Position numbers and translations under genes: made by a program
In this document: positions 25,930 to 35,543 of the stretch, piece after piece
How positions within the stretch are numbered: position 1 is the first letter of the stretch
Layout: each line of letters begins with the position of its first letter
Assembly: GCA_002696035.1 (NCBI GenBank)
Contig: NZQV01000003.1
Span: 1 to 41,414 of the forward strand
Direction of reading: 5' to 3'
Source: Balneola sp.
GTDB taxonomy: Bacteria > Bacteroidota > Rhodothermia > Balneolales > Balneolaceae
Length of the DNA stretch: 41,414 nucleotides
Notes under the pieces: generated by a model
What the model saw: only the letters and a program-made list of their open reading frames with translations
Databases searched by the model: none
Told to the model about the DNA's origin: nothing

Positions 25930-26055
25930 TTTGAATATCATATAACAATTGAAAATTGGCTATTTGATCCTTGGAATTTACCCCGTCTCAAGCTTGGGAA
26001 CGAGCCCTTCTACCTTTATCTTTAAGGGTTAGTAATTTTACCCCAAAATTCTTTA

Positions 26056-28464
26056 ATGAAGATATACCCCAATTCCCTTTTAGATAAACTTGGATTTGAA
26101 CAGATCCGGCAGTCCGCACTTGAACTTACCCAGTCACTCCGGTCTGAGGAACTACTGGAAACCTTGAGTCCCTCTTCCGATCGCAAACGTGTAAACCTGT
26201 TGACACAGCAAACGGCTGAGATGCTGGAGATCCTCCTGGATCCCGATCCGTTTCCACTTCGGGAATTTCCTGAGGTCCGCGATTACCTATCTACTTCTAA
26301 AGCCGAGGGAAGCCTCATCCCCCTGCCTGCATTTGTTGACCTACTAAAGATCTGTGCACTTTCCCGGAATGTGAAGAAATTTCTGAAGCATCGTTCGGAG
26401 GAATATCCACAGCTTTCCAAAGTTTCCGAAGGGCTCATCCCCATGAAGGAACTGGAAAAGAGCATTAAGGAAAAGGTGACGGAACACGGAGAACTACGGG
26501 ATGATGCTAGTCCCGAGCTACAATCTATTCGCCGAAAACTGAATAAGCGAAAAAGTGATCTGCGCGGCACCATCAACCGGGCAATGAGCAAAGCATCCAA
26601 AGATGGCATGAGTTCTGATGAAGGGCCAACCATTCGCAACGGACGCATGGTGATTCCCATTCAGGCCGAGTTCAAACGGAAGGTGCAGGGTTTTGTGCAT
26701 GATGTCTCTTCGAGCGGACAAACGGTCTACATAGAGCCCGTGGAAGCACTGAATATGAATAATGAGATCCGACAGTTTGAAGCCGAAGAACAGCGGGAAA
26801 TTGAACGGATTCTTCGGGAGCTCACCAAGCACGTTCGCCAAAACCGGGAATACATAGATCAGAATACCTTGTATCTCGCGGAAATTGATGTAATAGCAGC
26901 CAAAGCTAAACTCACCAAAAAGCTGGAAGGGCATATTCCCATCATTTCTGAAAAGAGCTATCTGAGCGTTAAGGAAGCCTATAATCCCATTTTGAGGCTG
27001 AAGAACTTGAGCATTCGGAAAAAAGAAAACCGGGAAAAGATCATACCACTTTTTCTGAAAATGGAAGAAGACGAACGCTGCCTGATGATCACAGGTCCCA
27101 ATGCCGGAGGTAAGTCGGTAGCCATGAAAACTGTGGGATTGCTTTCTCTCATGATGCAATCTGGTTTTGGCGTTCCGGCCGATCCGACTTCCGAACTTCC
27201 CGTTCTGTCCGGCTTATTTGTGGATATGGGTGATGACCAATCCATCGAAGACGATTTGAGTACCTTCTCCTCCCGGTTACAGTGGATGCGAGAAACCGTG
27301 AAGCAGTTTGAGGCAGGCAGTTTGATCCTGATCGATGAAGCGGCTGCCGGAACAGATCCTGAGGAAGGCGGGGCTTTGTTTCAATCCTTCATCGAACGTA
27401 TGCTTGAAAAGGATTGCAAAGTGATCGTGACCACGCACCACGGTTCATTGAAAGTTTTTGCACATGAACACGAAATGGCCGTAAATGGATCGATGGAGTT
27501 TGATCAGGCGACCCTTTCCCCTACCTACAAATTCAAAAAGGGAATTCCTGGAAGTAGTTATGCCTTTGAAATTGCCCAGCGCATGAAACTGGATCAGGAT
27601 GTGCTCAAACGTGCCAAGGTGATCCTGGGTAAAGCCAAGAACAAAATGGAATCGCTGATCACCGAGCTGGAAACCAAAACCCAGCAGGCCGCAGAACTGA
27701 AAGAGAAATACACCTCCCTTCAATCCAAGGCGGAATCGGAACGCAAGAAGTTTGAGAATAAGATCCAAGCTATCGAAAAAGATAAGGAGAAGATCCGGGA
27801 GAAGGCGCTGAAGGAAGCGAAGTCGATCATGGATTCGGCCAATCAACGCGTGGAAAGGGCCGTACAGCAGATCGTAGAGCAAAACAAAGCGGATAAGGAT
27901 GAGATCAAGGAGATCCGCAAAGATGTGGAGCAGGAGAAAAAGGAAATTGACCGCTCGTTGCAGGAAATTGAGGATAAAAAAGAAGACCGCGAGCAAAGGT
28001 CTGACGATCCCCCCAAAGAGGGAGACCATGTTCGTTTCAAGGATGGAAATACCACCGGGGAACTGGTAGAGATCAATGGCAAGAATGCAGTCGTACAGGC
28101 CGGCGGGTTACGCCTCAAGACCAAATACAAGAACCTGGTAAAGGTTGAAAAGAAAAAAGAGAAAAAGGCCAAAGCGCGTTCTTCAGTCATGGTTGGAGAT
28201 AACAGCCTGACCACAGAAATGGTGAAGCCGTCTCTCGAAGTTCGTGGCATGCGAACCGAAGATGCCGTACATGAAGTGACCCAATATATCGACCGCGCCG
28301 TATTCCGCAATATGAATCAAGTGGAGATCATCCACGGCAAAGGCGATGGTATCTTACGAAGTCAGATCCAGTCGTATTTAAATACTCGTAGTGATGTTAA
28401 AAGTGTGGAAACGGCGCCCATTGAGCGTGGCGGGGCCGGTTGTACGGTCGTGGAGTTGAAATAG
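26056..28464 (+). CDS. mutS2: endonuclease MutS2
   Basis: The 802-residue protein has the MutS2 layout: N-terminal clamp/lever helices, an ATPase with Walker A GPNAGGKS and Walker B LILIDEAAAGTDPEEGG, a long charged coiled-coil (about 520-660), and a C-terminal Smr nuclease domain starting LEVRGMRTEDAVHEV with HGKGDGILR. Known roles are suppression of homologous recombination and, in some bacteria, splitting of collided ribosomes. It lacks the mismatch-recognition domain of MutS1. Length is typical. A small hairpin at 28466-28488 follows the stop. Confidence 0.96.
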   Translation: MKIYPNSLLDKLGFEQIRQSALELTQSLRSEELLETLSPSSDRKRVNLLTQQTAEMLEILLDPDPFPLREFPEVRDYLSTSKAEGSLIPLPAFVDLLKICALSRNVKKFLKHRSEEYPQLSKVSEGLIPMKELEKSIKEKVTEHGELRDDASPELQSIRRKLNKRKSDLRGTINRAMSKASKDGMSSDEGPTIRNGRMVIPIQAEFKRKVQGFVHDVSSSGQTVYIEPVEALNMNNEIRQFEAEEQREIERILRELTKHVRQNREYIDQNTLYLAEIDVIAAKAKLTKKLEGHIPIISEKSYLSVKEAYNPILRLKNLSIRKKENREKIIPLFLKMEEDERCLMITGPNAGGKSVAMKTVGLLSLMMQSGFGVPADPTSELPVLSGLFVDMGDDQSIEDDLSTFSSRLQWMRETVKQFEAGSLILIDEAAAGTDPEEGGALFQSFIERMLEKDCKVIVTTHHGSLKVFAHEHEMAVNGSMEFDQATLSPTYKFKKGIPGSSYAFEIAQRMKLDQDVLKRAKVILGKAKNKMESLITELETKTQQAAELKEKYTSLQSKAESERKKFENKIQAIEKDKEKIREKALKEAKSIMDSANQRVERAVQQIVEQNKADKDEIKEIRKDVEQEKKEIDRSLQEIEDKKEDREQRSDDPPKEGDHVRFKDGNTTGELVEINGKNAVVQAGGLRLKTKYKNLVKVEKKKEKKAKARSSVMVGDNSLTTEMVKPSLEVRGMRTEDAVHEVTQYIDRAVFRNMNQVEIIHGKGDGILRSQIQSYLNTRSDVKSVETAPIERGGAGCTVVELK

Positions 28465-28465
28465 A

Positions 28466-28488
28466 AGCGCAGATTGTTGGATTGCGCT
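28466..28488. terminator. hairpin directly after mutS2
   Basis: AGCGCA and TGCGCT pair around an 11-nt loop, 1 nt after the stop. No T-tract follows, so terminator function is uncertain; the sequence also belongs to a common GCGCTGATTTCAC-type genomic repeat. Confidence 0.4.
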
Positions 28489-28616
28489 GATTTCACTGAT
28501 TCTATTCACTAACTTAGTTAGAACCAGCGATTCAGCCATGCATTTCGAACCGGTGGTTCGGAACGAGGCCCCCCGGGATCACTGAAAAATCAGCGCGTAT
28601 AACCTTCTAAAATTTA

Positions 28617-28713
28617 CTTTGCCTGACGCGATCCCGAATAAGTCGGGACAAAAGAGGAGCAAAATCATAGCTATTTAAGGATTTGTCCCGAGAATTCGGG
28701 ATTCGCGGCAAAC
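28617..28713. repeat. nested inverted repeat (about 97 bp)
   Basis: Outer arms begin TTTGCCTGACGCG and end CGCGGCAAA. Inner arms ATCCCGAAT...TCGGGACAAA (left) and TTTGTCCCGA...ATTCGGGAT (right) are complementary except for three bases. Each inner arm is itself a TCCCGA/TCGGGA hairpin. This architecture fits a REPIN-like or miniature element. Confidence 0.6.
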
Positions 28714-28762
28714 AGCCATTCTAAAAAACTTTTTTTAGCGCTCAGGATGACAACTTCCTTAA

Positions 28763-28813
28763 CTCGTTCCCAACCACCCCGTTGGGAATGCAATGCAGGA
28801 CCTCCCGGTCCCA
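28763..28813 (+). repeat. dispersed hairpin repeat B
   Basis: CTCGTTCCCAA, a short loop with CACCCCG, TTGGGAATGCAATGC, then a GGACC/GGTCC mini-palindrome. Related to 25881-25929 (inverted) and 32227-32261. Confidence 0.55.
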
Positions 28814-28945
28814 TATGATTGCGTTCATAATGATCAATTTCCCTTCATAATATTAATTACTCTCGTTCTCTGGGTCTCCTTTTCATTAACGCTTCACAAA
28901 AGATCTCGTTATTGATGCATAACCGCTTGAAACTGTGGAGGCATT

Positions 28946-30130
28946 ATGAAAGAGAAAAGGAGATTCTGGTCACGCCTGAAAAGTATCGCATTGTTTGGAT
29001 TACTCTTCATTGGCATTGTCTTCTCCGGTATAGCGGTGTTCAATACGAGCCTTCCCAAGGCATCGTCAACTCCTGAAGAACTCTCTTTGGATGAACAACA
29101 CCGGATCGCTGAAATCAATCATCTGAGATCCACTCTTGGAAACCGGATATGGCCGGGATGGGGAGATCTGGAGATTCCCGTTTTACTCTATAACGAATCA
29201 CACGCTTTTTTTACAGGTTCAGATAGCGCCATCACTGCTACCGGCTGGACCCGCATCCCTTATCAAACAACATTCGGCTCAGCGTGGAAGCCCATTGATG
29301 ACGATCTCTCTTATTTCCAGCAGCCTCTTCCTGGAAACGGGCAGACGCCACAAGCTTTCATCGTTCAGGTTGGAGAGCAATTAGCCGCGAGTATGACTAC
29401 CAAGGAGTGGACACAGATCAAGCTGGTAAAGCTGATCAAAAACGACCTTCCCGGATTTCTAAAACCCATCTTTCCCTATCAATTATTTACAAATAAATTC
29501 GACAGCGACTGGCACATCGCAAGCGTACTTCATGAATCTTTCCATGTATTTCAGGCTCAACAAAACTATACACGATTTGAAAATGCCGAAAAGCTGAACA
29601 GTCTGCATGATCTGTATCCATGGAATAATCCGGATTTCAGGCACCAATGGGTGGAAGAACGTAAACTGCTGGCAAAAGCCCTGAAAGAACCCAATGAAGA
29701 TCGGGCAAAGTCGTTGGTCATAGACTGGCTCACCATCCGAGAGACAAGGCGGACATCCCTCACTGAGAAACTGATCACCTACGAAAAAGAGCGGGAATGG
29801 CTGGAAGGTCTGGCTAAATATGCAGAGATCAATGCATGGCGAATGGCGTTGGATACGGCTAGCTATACTCCCCTGGCTGTCATGAATAACGACCCCGATT
29901 TCAACTTCTACCAAAACGCAGAGGATAATTTCAGTAAAGAGCTGCTTCAGCTTCAAAGTGATCTTGGTTTCAGTGAATCCATGTTATACTACAGCGGCTG
30001 GGTGCAGGCTGAATTGTTAGATCGCTTCTATCCCGATTGGAAAGATCTGGCTCTTCAATCAGATATATATCTGGAAGACCTGCTGAGGCAACAATGCATT
30101 CCTTTGAACTGCGGCATCACACTAAACTGA
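28946..30130 (+). CDS. membrane-anchored putative zinc metallopeptidase
   Basis: The 394-residue protein has one N-terminal helix (about 13-32) that places the rest outside the cytoplasm. HESFH (196-200) gives a HExxH zinc motif, and EGLAKYAE (287-294) supplies the third Glu of a gluzincin-like site 87 residues downstream. Two Cys near the C-terminus (QQCIPLNCG) could form a disulfide. The family is not recognised. A strong Shine-Dalgarno-like GGAGG at 28937-28941 lies 4 nt before the ATG, stronger than most starts here. The gene stands alone between repeat-rich DNA and the convergent hem cluster. The substrate is unknown. Confidence 0.7.
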   Translation: MKEKRRFWSRLKSIALFGLLFIGIVFSGIAVFNTSLPKASSTPEELSLDEQHRIAEINHLRSTLGNRIWPGWGDLEIPVLLYNESHAFFTGSDSAITATGWTRIPYQTTFGSAWKPIDDDLSYFQQPLPGNGQTPQAFIVQVGEQLAASMTTKEWTQIKLVKLIKNDLPGFLKPIFPYQLFTNKFDSDWHIASVLHESFHVFQAQQNYTRFENAEKLNSLHDLYPWNNPDFRHQWVEERKLLAKALKEPNEDRAKSLVIDWLTIRETRRTSLTEKLITYEKEREWLEGLAKYAEINAWRMALDTASYTPLAVMNNDPDFNFYQNAEDNFSKELLQLQSDLGFSESMLYYSGWVQAELLDRFYPDWKDLALQSDIYLEDLLRQQCIPLNCGITLN

Positions 30131-30191
30131 CTTAAAACCAACATCTGCTAAAACCTTTAGAACCAAGCTACTGCTTAGGAATTCTTGAAGG

Positions 30192-30599
30192 TCAACTTTC
30201 AGAAAGTCGTTGTTCTATTTCCTGAATCTTGTGATTACGGTCGATGGAATAGATCGTCCCTTCCGATTCAATATACCGGTAGATCCTGAGAGCACGCTCG
30301 TAAAGTTGAGCCGATTCTACATCTTTATTCACTTCACCAGCCACAATCGTCCCCAACTCATAAAACAGATCTGCTGCATTTTCGAGGTTTTCATGATTCA
30401 TCCCGGCATGTTCCTCCAGCTTCTCGATCATTTGATCGGCATCCATATCGAGCAGCGCATCTATATCCAATTTAAGATGTTCAGTAAGCGCCTGGTTTGT
30501 GATCTGTATCGCTTCCTGGGATTGACCCTTTCCCTTTAAACCCACCACGGCAGCAATGACCCGCTCCAGCACTTGCGTGAGCTGGTAGATCTGCCGCAT
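30192..30599 (-). CDS. small helical protein, DUF6483-like
   Basis: The 135-residue protein is nearly all amphipathic helix, with no signal or transmembrane segment. MRQIYQLTQVLERVIAAVVG, a KGKGQSQEAIQITNQALTEHL stretch (TPR-like helix pair) and ELGTIVAGEVNKDVESAQLYERALRIY suggest a tetratricopeptide-like bundle. It resembles DUF6483-type proteins, but this is from memory of the general pattern and is not firm. It lies 35 nt downstream of hemL on the same strand and is probably co-transcribed with it. Confidence 0.65.
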   Translation of the reverse strand: MRQIYQLTQVLERVIAAVVGLKGKGQSQEAIQITNQALTEHLKLDIDALLDMDADQMIEKLEEHAGMNHENLENAADLFYELGTIVAGEVNKDVESAQLYERALRIYRYIESEGTIYSIDRNHKIQEIEQRLSES

Positions 30600-30634
30600 G
30601 ATATAATCGTTCTGGTTAAGAATAGTTCAAGGAA

Positions 30635-31927
30635 TTATGCAGAAATTTCTGTGATAGTTTCTTCGAATGCCGTAAGTGTATTGCTGATATCGTCTGGAGT
30701 CAGTGCATTACTGAGAAAGAAAGCCTCAAATGGCGATGGAGGTAAATGTACACCTCGTTTTAGCATTCCATGGAAGATCTTACCAAAAAGCTCTTTGTCG
30801 GTGCGATTGGCGTCATCAAAGGTTTCAACCGGACCTTCACAATAGAACACGCCTACCATTGAACCTACGCGATTTATGGTATGGGGAATGTCGTTGTCGC
30901 TGAGGATCTGCCCGATGCCATTCGCCAGCACCGAAGCTTTTTTCTCAAGCTCTTCATAGACTCCGGGATTGTCTTTCAGTTTTTTGAGGAGCGTAAATCC
31001 TGCAGCCATAGCCAGAGGATTTCCGGATAAGGTTCCGGCCTGATATACCGGTCCGGTTGGCGCTACATAATCCATGATCTCTTCTTTTCCGCCATATGCT
31101 CCAACAGGTAGTCCTGCTCCGATGATCTTGCCGTAGGTCACCATATCGGCTGTGACACCATATACTTTTTGTGCTCCCTGAAAGTCCACTCGGAAGCCGG
31201 TCATCACTTCATCAAAAATGAGGACGATACCATGTTCATCGCAAAGGGTTCTTAAGCCTTCCAAAAATCCTTCTTTGGGAGGAATGCATCCCATATTTCC
31301 GGCAATCGGTTCCAGGATGATGGCAGCCATGTCGTCTTTGTTGGCCTCAACCAATTCTTTCACAGAATCCAGATCGTTGTATTTGGCGTTGAGCGTGTCT
31401 TTAGCGGTTCCTTCGGTTACGCCCGGACTGCTCGGCTCGCCCATCGTCAAAGCGCCACTTCCTGCTTCAATCAGAAAGGAATCGCCATGACCGTGATAAT
31501 TTCCCTTGAACTTGATGATCTTGTTTTTACCGGTATATCCACGAGCAACGCGGATGGCGCTCATGGTAGCTTCTGTTCCGGAATTCACCATACGGACTTT
31601 ATCCACGCCGGGGACAGAACTGGTGATCAATTCTGCCATCTCTACTTCAAGCTTTGTTGGTGCCCCAAAAGAAGTCGAATTCACTGCTGTTTCCTGCACG
31701 GCTTTTACCACATCGGGCTCGGCATGTCCAAGTAACATTGGCCCCCAAGAGCTGATGTAATCGATGTACTTATTTCCGTCTTCATCCCACAAATAGGCAC
31801 CATTCGCTTTTGTGATAAAGATCGGCGTACCGCCGACACTGTTAAAGGCCCGAACCGGAGAATTTACGCCTCCGGGAATAACCTTGGATGCACGTTCGAA
31901 AAGTTCTTTGCTTTTTGGGGTTTCCAT
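30635..31927 (-). CDS. hemL: glutamate-1-semialdehyde 2,1-aminomutase
   Basis: The 430-residue PLP enzyme turns glutamate 1-semialdehyde into 5-aminolevulinate, the second step of the C5 heme route after HemA. Key segments: [16 protein letters not shown] near the start, [17 protein letters not shown] (PLP phosphate), [13 protein letters not shown] (PLP Asp), and [17 protein letters not shown] with the Schiff-base Lys. Length is typical. Structured element E1 lies 31 nt before the ATG. On its strand the toxin-antitoxin pair and hemB are upstream. Confidence 0.97.
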   Translation of the reverse strand: METPKSKELFERASKVIPGGVNSPVRAFNSVGGTPIFITKANGAYLWDEDGNKYIDYISSWGPMLLGHAEPDVVKAVQETAVNSTSFGAPTKLEVEMAELITSSVPGVDKVRMVNSGTEATMSAIRVARGYTGKNKIIKFKGNYHGHGDSFLIEAGSGALTMGEPSSPGVTEGTAKDTLNAKYNDLDSVKELVEANKDDMAAIILEPIAGNMGCIPPKEGFLEGLRTLCDEHGIVLIFDEVMTGFRVDFQGAQKVYGVTADMVTYGKIIGAGLPVGAYGGKEEIMDYVAPTGPVYQAGTLSGNPLAMAAGFTLLKKLKDNPGVYEELEKKASVLANGIGQILSDNDIPHTINRVGSMVGVFYCEGPVETFDDANRTDKELFGKIFHGMLKRGVHLPPSPFEAFFLSNALTPDDISNTLTAFEETITEISA

Positions 31928-31958
31928 ATTTTTTTGTTGATTTTTTTTGGTTGAATCT

Positions 31959-32140
31959 CACTGCCCTCTCTCTGGATTGTGGCTAAAGCCAAACCCGGTC
32001 TCTCTCCAAAGAGAGATAGGTTCTGGCTACTACCTGATATATAGGCAATGGCTTTACGATTATCCATTGGCATGAACCTGTGTCCTTCAGGGAGGGACAG
32101 CAAGAACAGCTTGCCTGTTGCTTGCAGGGAGGGTCGTCAG
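31959..32140 (-). repeat. structured intergenic element E, copy 1 (upstream of hemL)
   Basis: Starts (+ strand) CACTGCCCTCTCTCTGG and ends GTCAG. It contains four short stem-loops in fixed order: TGGCT/AGCCA, TCTCTC/GAGAGA, GTCC..GGGAC, and a long hairpin at 32100-32125 (GCAAG-AACAG / CTGTT-G-CTTGC). The + strand start is 31 nt upstream of the hemL ATG. Confidence 0.8.
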
Positions 32141-32166
32141 TATGTCAATAATTAGAGTACAATATT

Positions 32167-32224
32167 ACCTGGTTCCACACGCTCTGCGTTGGAACCTACT
32201 ATCGACTCTGGAGAGTCGATCTAC
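32167..32224. repeat. REP-A copy 1
   Basis: GGTTCC ... GGAACC arms around CACGCTCTGCG, followed by the perfect hairpin ATCGACTCT-GG-AGAGTCGAT. Located downstream of the antitoxin stop, with repeat B between. Confidence 0.75.
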
Positions 32225-32226
32225 TT

Positions 32227-32261
32227 CCTCGTTCCCACAAACCGGTTGGGAATTCATTGTA
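32227..32261 (+). repeat. dispersed hairpin repeat B, at antitoxin 3' end
   Basis: CTCGTTCCCA, loop, GGTTGGGAATTCATTG. It ends 2 nt from the antitoxin stop codon (32263-32265). Related to 28763-28813 and inverted 25881-25929. Confidence 0.5.
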
Positions 32262-32262
32262 T

Positions 32263-32484
32263 CTATGGTCGTTCTCGGCTTTCACGAACTGCTTCATTTA
32301 TTTCATTTGTACTAATCCCTGTATCAACACCGGGTATATCTAATGGGGATTTTTTCTCTTTCACAGGTTTCAAAATAAATGTCTGACCATCTCGTCTTTT
32401 AATTTCTACTTCGCCGTCTCGTTGAGCATCATTCAAAACATCTGATAATTTTTGCCGAGCCTGAGAATATGTATACACTTTCAT
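32263..32484 (-). CDS. Phd/YefM-family antitoxin
   Basis: The 73-residue protein starts MKVYTYSQARQKLSDVLNDA, the usual N-terminal DNA-binding fold of Phd/YefM antitoxins, followed by a short charged tail rich in Lys and Glu that would bind the toxin. It is 2 nt downstream of the PIN-domain toxin gene on the same strand, so the antitoxin is second; most Phd/YefM systems have the antitoxin first. The antitoxin is expected to neutralise the PIN ribonuclease and autoregulate the operon. Confidence 0.85.
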   Translation of the reverse strand: MKVYTYSQARQKLSDVLNDAQRDGEVEIKRRDGQTFILKPVKEKKSPLDIPGVDTGISTNEINEAVRESRERP

Positions 32485-32486
32485 AA

Positions 32487-32879
32487 CTATACCTCAATGA
32501 TTTCAATGTTTAGTTCTTTCGCTATATTTAAAAGGCCATTATCTAAACTCATGATTGGACTCCTATATTGCCGGGCACAATCCAACATGTAAGCGTCATA
32601 CGCATATAGTGAATACTCATCTGAAATTTTCAATGACTCCACAATGCGTAATGGCGTTCTTCTTACAGGCACTTCAGAATATTGTTCAATGACCTGAAAA
32701 GCTTGGTCAAGAGAGATTCTACCTCTTTTAAACATTGCAGATAGTGCATTTCCTATCTCGGCATCTAAACTTGCAGGAGAAATCAGATCAAAGCCCTCTG
32801 TCTTATGAATGATCTTTCTTTTGTTAGATTCATTCAAAAGAACAGCCAATATTGCTGATGTGTCAATAACCAATTTCAT
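32487..32879 (-). CDS. PIN-domain (VapC-like) ribonuclease toxin
   Basis: The 130-residue protein from the ATG at 32879 (MKLVIDTSAILAVLL) is a standard PIN domain. The acidic catalytic set is visible: Asp in VIDTSAIL, Glu in DAEIGNAL, Asp in YAYDAYMLDCA and Asp in MSLDNGLL. VapC toxins cut tRNA or rRNA. A longer frame starts 8 codons upstream (TTG), but its extra residues are unlike the family. The gene is first in a two-gene operon with a Phd/YefM antitoxin. A TGTAACAATTGTACA imperfect palindrome just upstream (about 32887-32901) may be the operator. Confidence 0.88.
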   Translation of the reverse strand: MKLVIDTSAILAVLLNESNKRKIIHKTEGFDLISPASLDAEIGNALSAMFKRGRISLDQAFQVIEQYSEVPVRRTPLRIVESLKISDEYSLYAYDAYMLDCARQYRSPIMSLDNGLLNIAKELNIEIIEV

Positions 32880-32952
32880 AAATACAATGTAACAATTGTA
32901 CAACTAAAAAACTATTCACAGAATACTCGATTTATTTCACCGATTTCTGAAT

Positions 32953-32997
32953 GCACGGCATCGGAACCTATTATCGACTCTGGAGAGTCGATTTACA
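32953..32997. repeat. REP-A copy 2 (left arm degraded)
   Basis: GCACGGCATCGGAACC then the intact ATCGACTCT-GG-AGAGTCGAT hairpin, in the hemB to toxin gap. The GGTTCC arm is lost. Confidence 0.65.
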
Positions 32998-33095
32998 TTC
33001 TCATTCCAGACTATCAAGCCTACATGATGGCATAATGATCTACAAAACCTTTTTCTCATTCCAACCACTCGGTCCGCAAAAGGCTAATTGACTTT

Positions 33096-34148
<1,053 letters not shown>

Positions 34149-34170
34149 TTAAAATCTTTGTTCGATTCAA

Positions 34171-34360
34171 CACTGCCCTCTCTCTCCCCGAATTCTCGGG
34201 GTGGCTAAAGCCAAATCCGGTCTCTCTCCTAAGAGAGATAGGTTCTTGCCAATGATGAGCACTTCATCCAAGTTACTTAATAACCAGTGCCAAGAACTTG
34301 TGACCCTCTGGAGGGACAGAAAGAACGAACTTGTTCGTTGCTTTCGGGGAGGATAGTCAG
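34171..34360 (-). repeat. structured intergenic element E, copy 2 (upstream of hemB)
   Basis: Full-length copy, 190 bp. It has a different first hairpin (CCCCGA/TCGGGG) but shares TGGCT/AGCCA and TCTCTC/GAGAGA, and its long hairpin (34319-34345) has GAAAG-AACGAAC / GTTCGTT-G-CTTTC, compensatory to copies 1 and 3. It fills the hemF-hemB gap, ends 5 nt before the hemF stop, and the similarity seems to continue into that stop. Confidence 0.8.
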
Positions 34361-34364
34361 TACA

Positions 34365-35297
34365 TCAATAATTGATCCAATCAATGGGTTTCAGGTGCTC
34401 TACCAATGTAGCCTCAGGACTGCCTTCTTCGGGATGATGATCATACACCCACCGAACTTGCGGAGGCAGGCTCATCAAAATAGATTCGATGCGGCCTTTG
34501 GTCTTCAGCCCAAATAAAGTACCGCGATCGTGGATCAAATTAAATTCTACATAACGACCTCGACGAATTTCCTGCCATGTACGATGCTCTTCGTTATAGT
34601 CTGCATCTTTTCTTTTCTTCAGGATCGGAAGGTAAGCATCAGTAAAAGCAAACCCGCAGGCTTTCGCAAATTCAAAGAGATCTTCAGCAGAACGAGTCTC
34701 ATCCGGTCGCTGATAATCGAAAAACAACCCACCTATTCCCCGTGCTTCCTCGCGATGATGGTTGTAAAAATAAGCATCACATTCCGCTTTAAAATCCGGA
34801 TAATGTTCCGGGTTGAACCGATCACATGCTTCCTTGTGAACCCGGTGAAAATGCTTGGCATCTTCCGGGAACAAGTAATACGGCGTCATATCTGCTCCAC
34901 CGCCAAACCACTGATCTCTCAGTTCACCCGTTTCTTTATCATACAGTTCAAAATAGCGGTAATTGGCGTGAACCGTAGGCGCAAACGGATTCCGGGGATG
35001 TATCACCAGCGATACGCCCGTGGCAAAAAACTCAGATTCGGGCACTTCAAATTTATTTTGCATGGCTTCGGGAAGCGGTCCGCCTACCGTGGAGACATTC
35101 ACCCCACCCTTCTCGATCACTTCACCATCCTCGATGATACGAGTACTTCCCCCGCCAAATCCATCCCGCTCCCAATCCTCGATGAGGAATTTCTGCGTTC
35201 CTTCCACGGCTTCCAGTTCATCACAAATGTGCTGCTGAACATCGGAAACAAATTGGGTGAATTGTGTTTTGATGGATGTTAGGTTTCGGGTTTTCAT
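34365..35297 (-). CDS. hemF: oxygen-dependent coproporphyrinogen III oxidase
   Basis: The 310-residue enzyme performs the aerobic oxidative decarboxylation of coproporphyrinogen III. Family motifs include GGVNVSTVGG, SLVIHPRNPFAPTVHANYRYFE, WFGGGADMTPYYLFPEDA, FFDYQRPDETRS and VEFNLIHDRGTLFGL. The C-terminus ends IDWINY; most relatives stop at a D-W-(I/V) ending, and the extra residues and stop lie in sequence shared with the E-element flank. The O2-using enzyme points to aerobic or facultative growth. E3 lies 38 nt upstream of the ATG. Confidence 0.97.
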   Translation of the reverse strand: MKTRNLTSIKTQFTQFVSDVQQHICDELEAVEGTQKFLIEDWERDGFGGGSTRIIEDGEVIEKGGVNVSTVGGPLPEAMQNKFEVPESEFFATGVSLVIHPRNPFAPTVHANYRYFELYDKETGELRDQWFGGGADMTPYYLFPEDAKHFHRVHKEACDRFNPEHYPDFKAECDAYFYNHHREEARGIGGLFFDYQRPDETRSAEDLFEFAKACGFAFTDAYLPILKKRKDADYNEEHRTWQEIRRGRYVEFNLIHDRGTLFGLKTKGRIESILMSLPPQVRWVYDHHPEEGSPEATLVEHLKPIDWINY

Positions 35298-35335
35298 ACT
35301 CTCAGTTTCATTTTCAATATTTGGCCGTTATCACA

Positions 35336-35518
35336 CACTGTCCTCTCTCTGGATTATGGCTAAAGCCAAATCCGGTCTCTCTCCAAAGAGAGACAAATTC
35401 TTACCAATGCTTACTATCTAAGCAATTGACTTAAAATAATCTAAAACCCAGAACTTGTGTCCCTCCAAAGGGACAGCAAGAACGAACTTGTTCGTTACTT
35501 GCGGGGAGGAGGGTCCGC
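35336..35518 (-). repeat. structured intergenic element E, copy 3 (upstream of hemF)
   Basis: Starts CACTGTCCTCTCTCTGG. It has TGGCT/AGCCA, TCTCTC/GAGAGA, a perfect GTCCCT/AGGGAC hairpin near 35460, and the long hairpin at 35476-35502 (GCAAG-AACGAAC / GTTCGTT-A-CTTGC). The middle segment is diverged from copies 1 and 2, while the hairpins are kept. Confidence 0.8.
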
Positions 35519-35543
35519 ATAATTCGAGCAACTTTGCCTTTAG

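Larger units (their letters stand above)
25753..26055. other. 303-bp intergenic region made of repeat pieces, no gene
   Basis: The gap between the second SPFH gene and mutS2 holds a stem-loop at 25766-25790, a repeat piece at 25829-25872 shared with 35544-35587, and an inverted copy of the TTCCCAA/TTGGGAA hairpin family at 25881-25929. A short frame across it has no family features and is explained by the repeats. A TTATCTTTAA stretch at about 26017 could be part of a promoter for mutS2, but this is weak. Confidence 0.6.
28465..28945. other. 481-bp intergenic region rich in inverted repeats, no gene
   Basis: Between mutS2 and the metallopeptidase-like gene. It holds an AGCGCA/TGCGCT hairpin (28466-28488), a CGAACC/GGTTCG hairpin near 28547, a nested inverted repeat (28617-28713), a CTAAAAAA/TTTTTTAG hairpin near 28720, and hairpin repeat B (28763-28813). 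No credible ORF was seen. It looks like an accumulation site for small palindromic repeats; the last 90 bp must hold the promoter of the downstream gene. Confidence 0.6.
31928..32262. other. 335-bp gap between antitoxin gene and hemL: repeats E, REP-A and B
   Basis: The whole gap is accounted for by structured element E1 (31959-32140), REP-A copy 1 (32167-32224) and hairpin repeat B (32227-32261), apart from the A-rich 31-nt leader of hemL. A short - strand frame across E1 reads through repeat sequence and shows no family features, so it is not called a gene. Confidence 0.65.

Noticed and set aside
25798-26025. 75-codon + strand frame between SPFH copy 2 and mutS2
   Set aside because: It is made of dispersed repeats C and B; its similarity to a frame at 35534-35800 comes from the shared DNA repeat, not from a protein family.
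26518-27159. 213-codon - strand frame in mutS2
   Set aside because: Shadow of mutS2, with no motif.
31864-32103. 79-codon - strand frame before hemL
   Set aside because: It runs through structured element E1 into the hemL leader and overlaps the start of hemL in another frame; no family features. Explained by the repeat.
34530-35282. 250-codon + strand frame antisense to hemF
   Set aside because: It lies entirely opposite a clear hemF; composition is that of a reverse-frame shadow.
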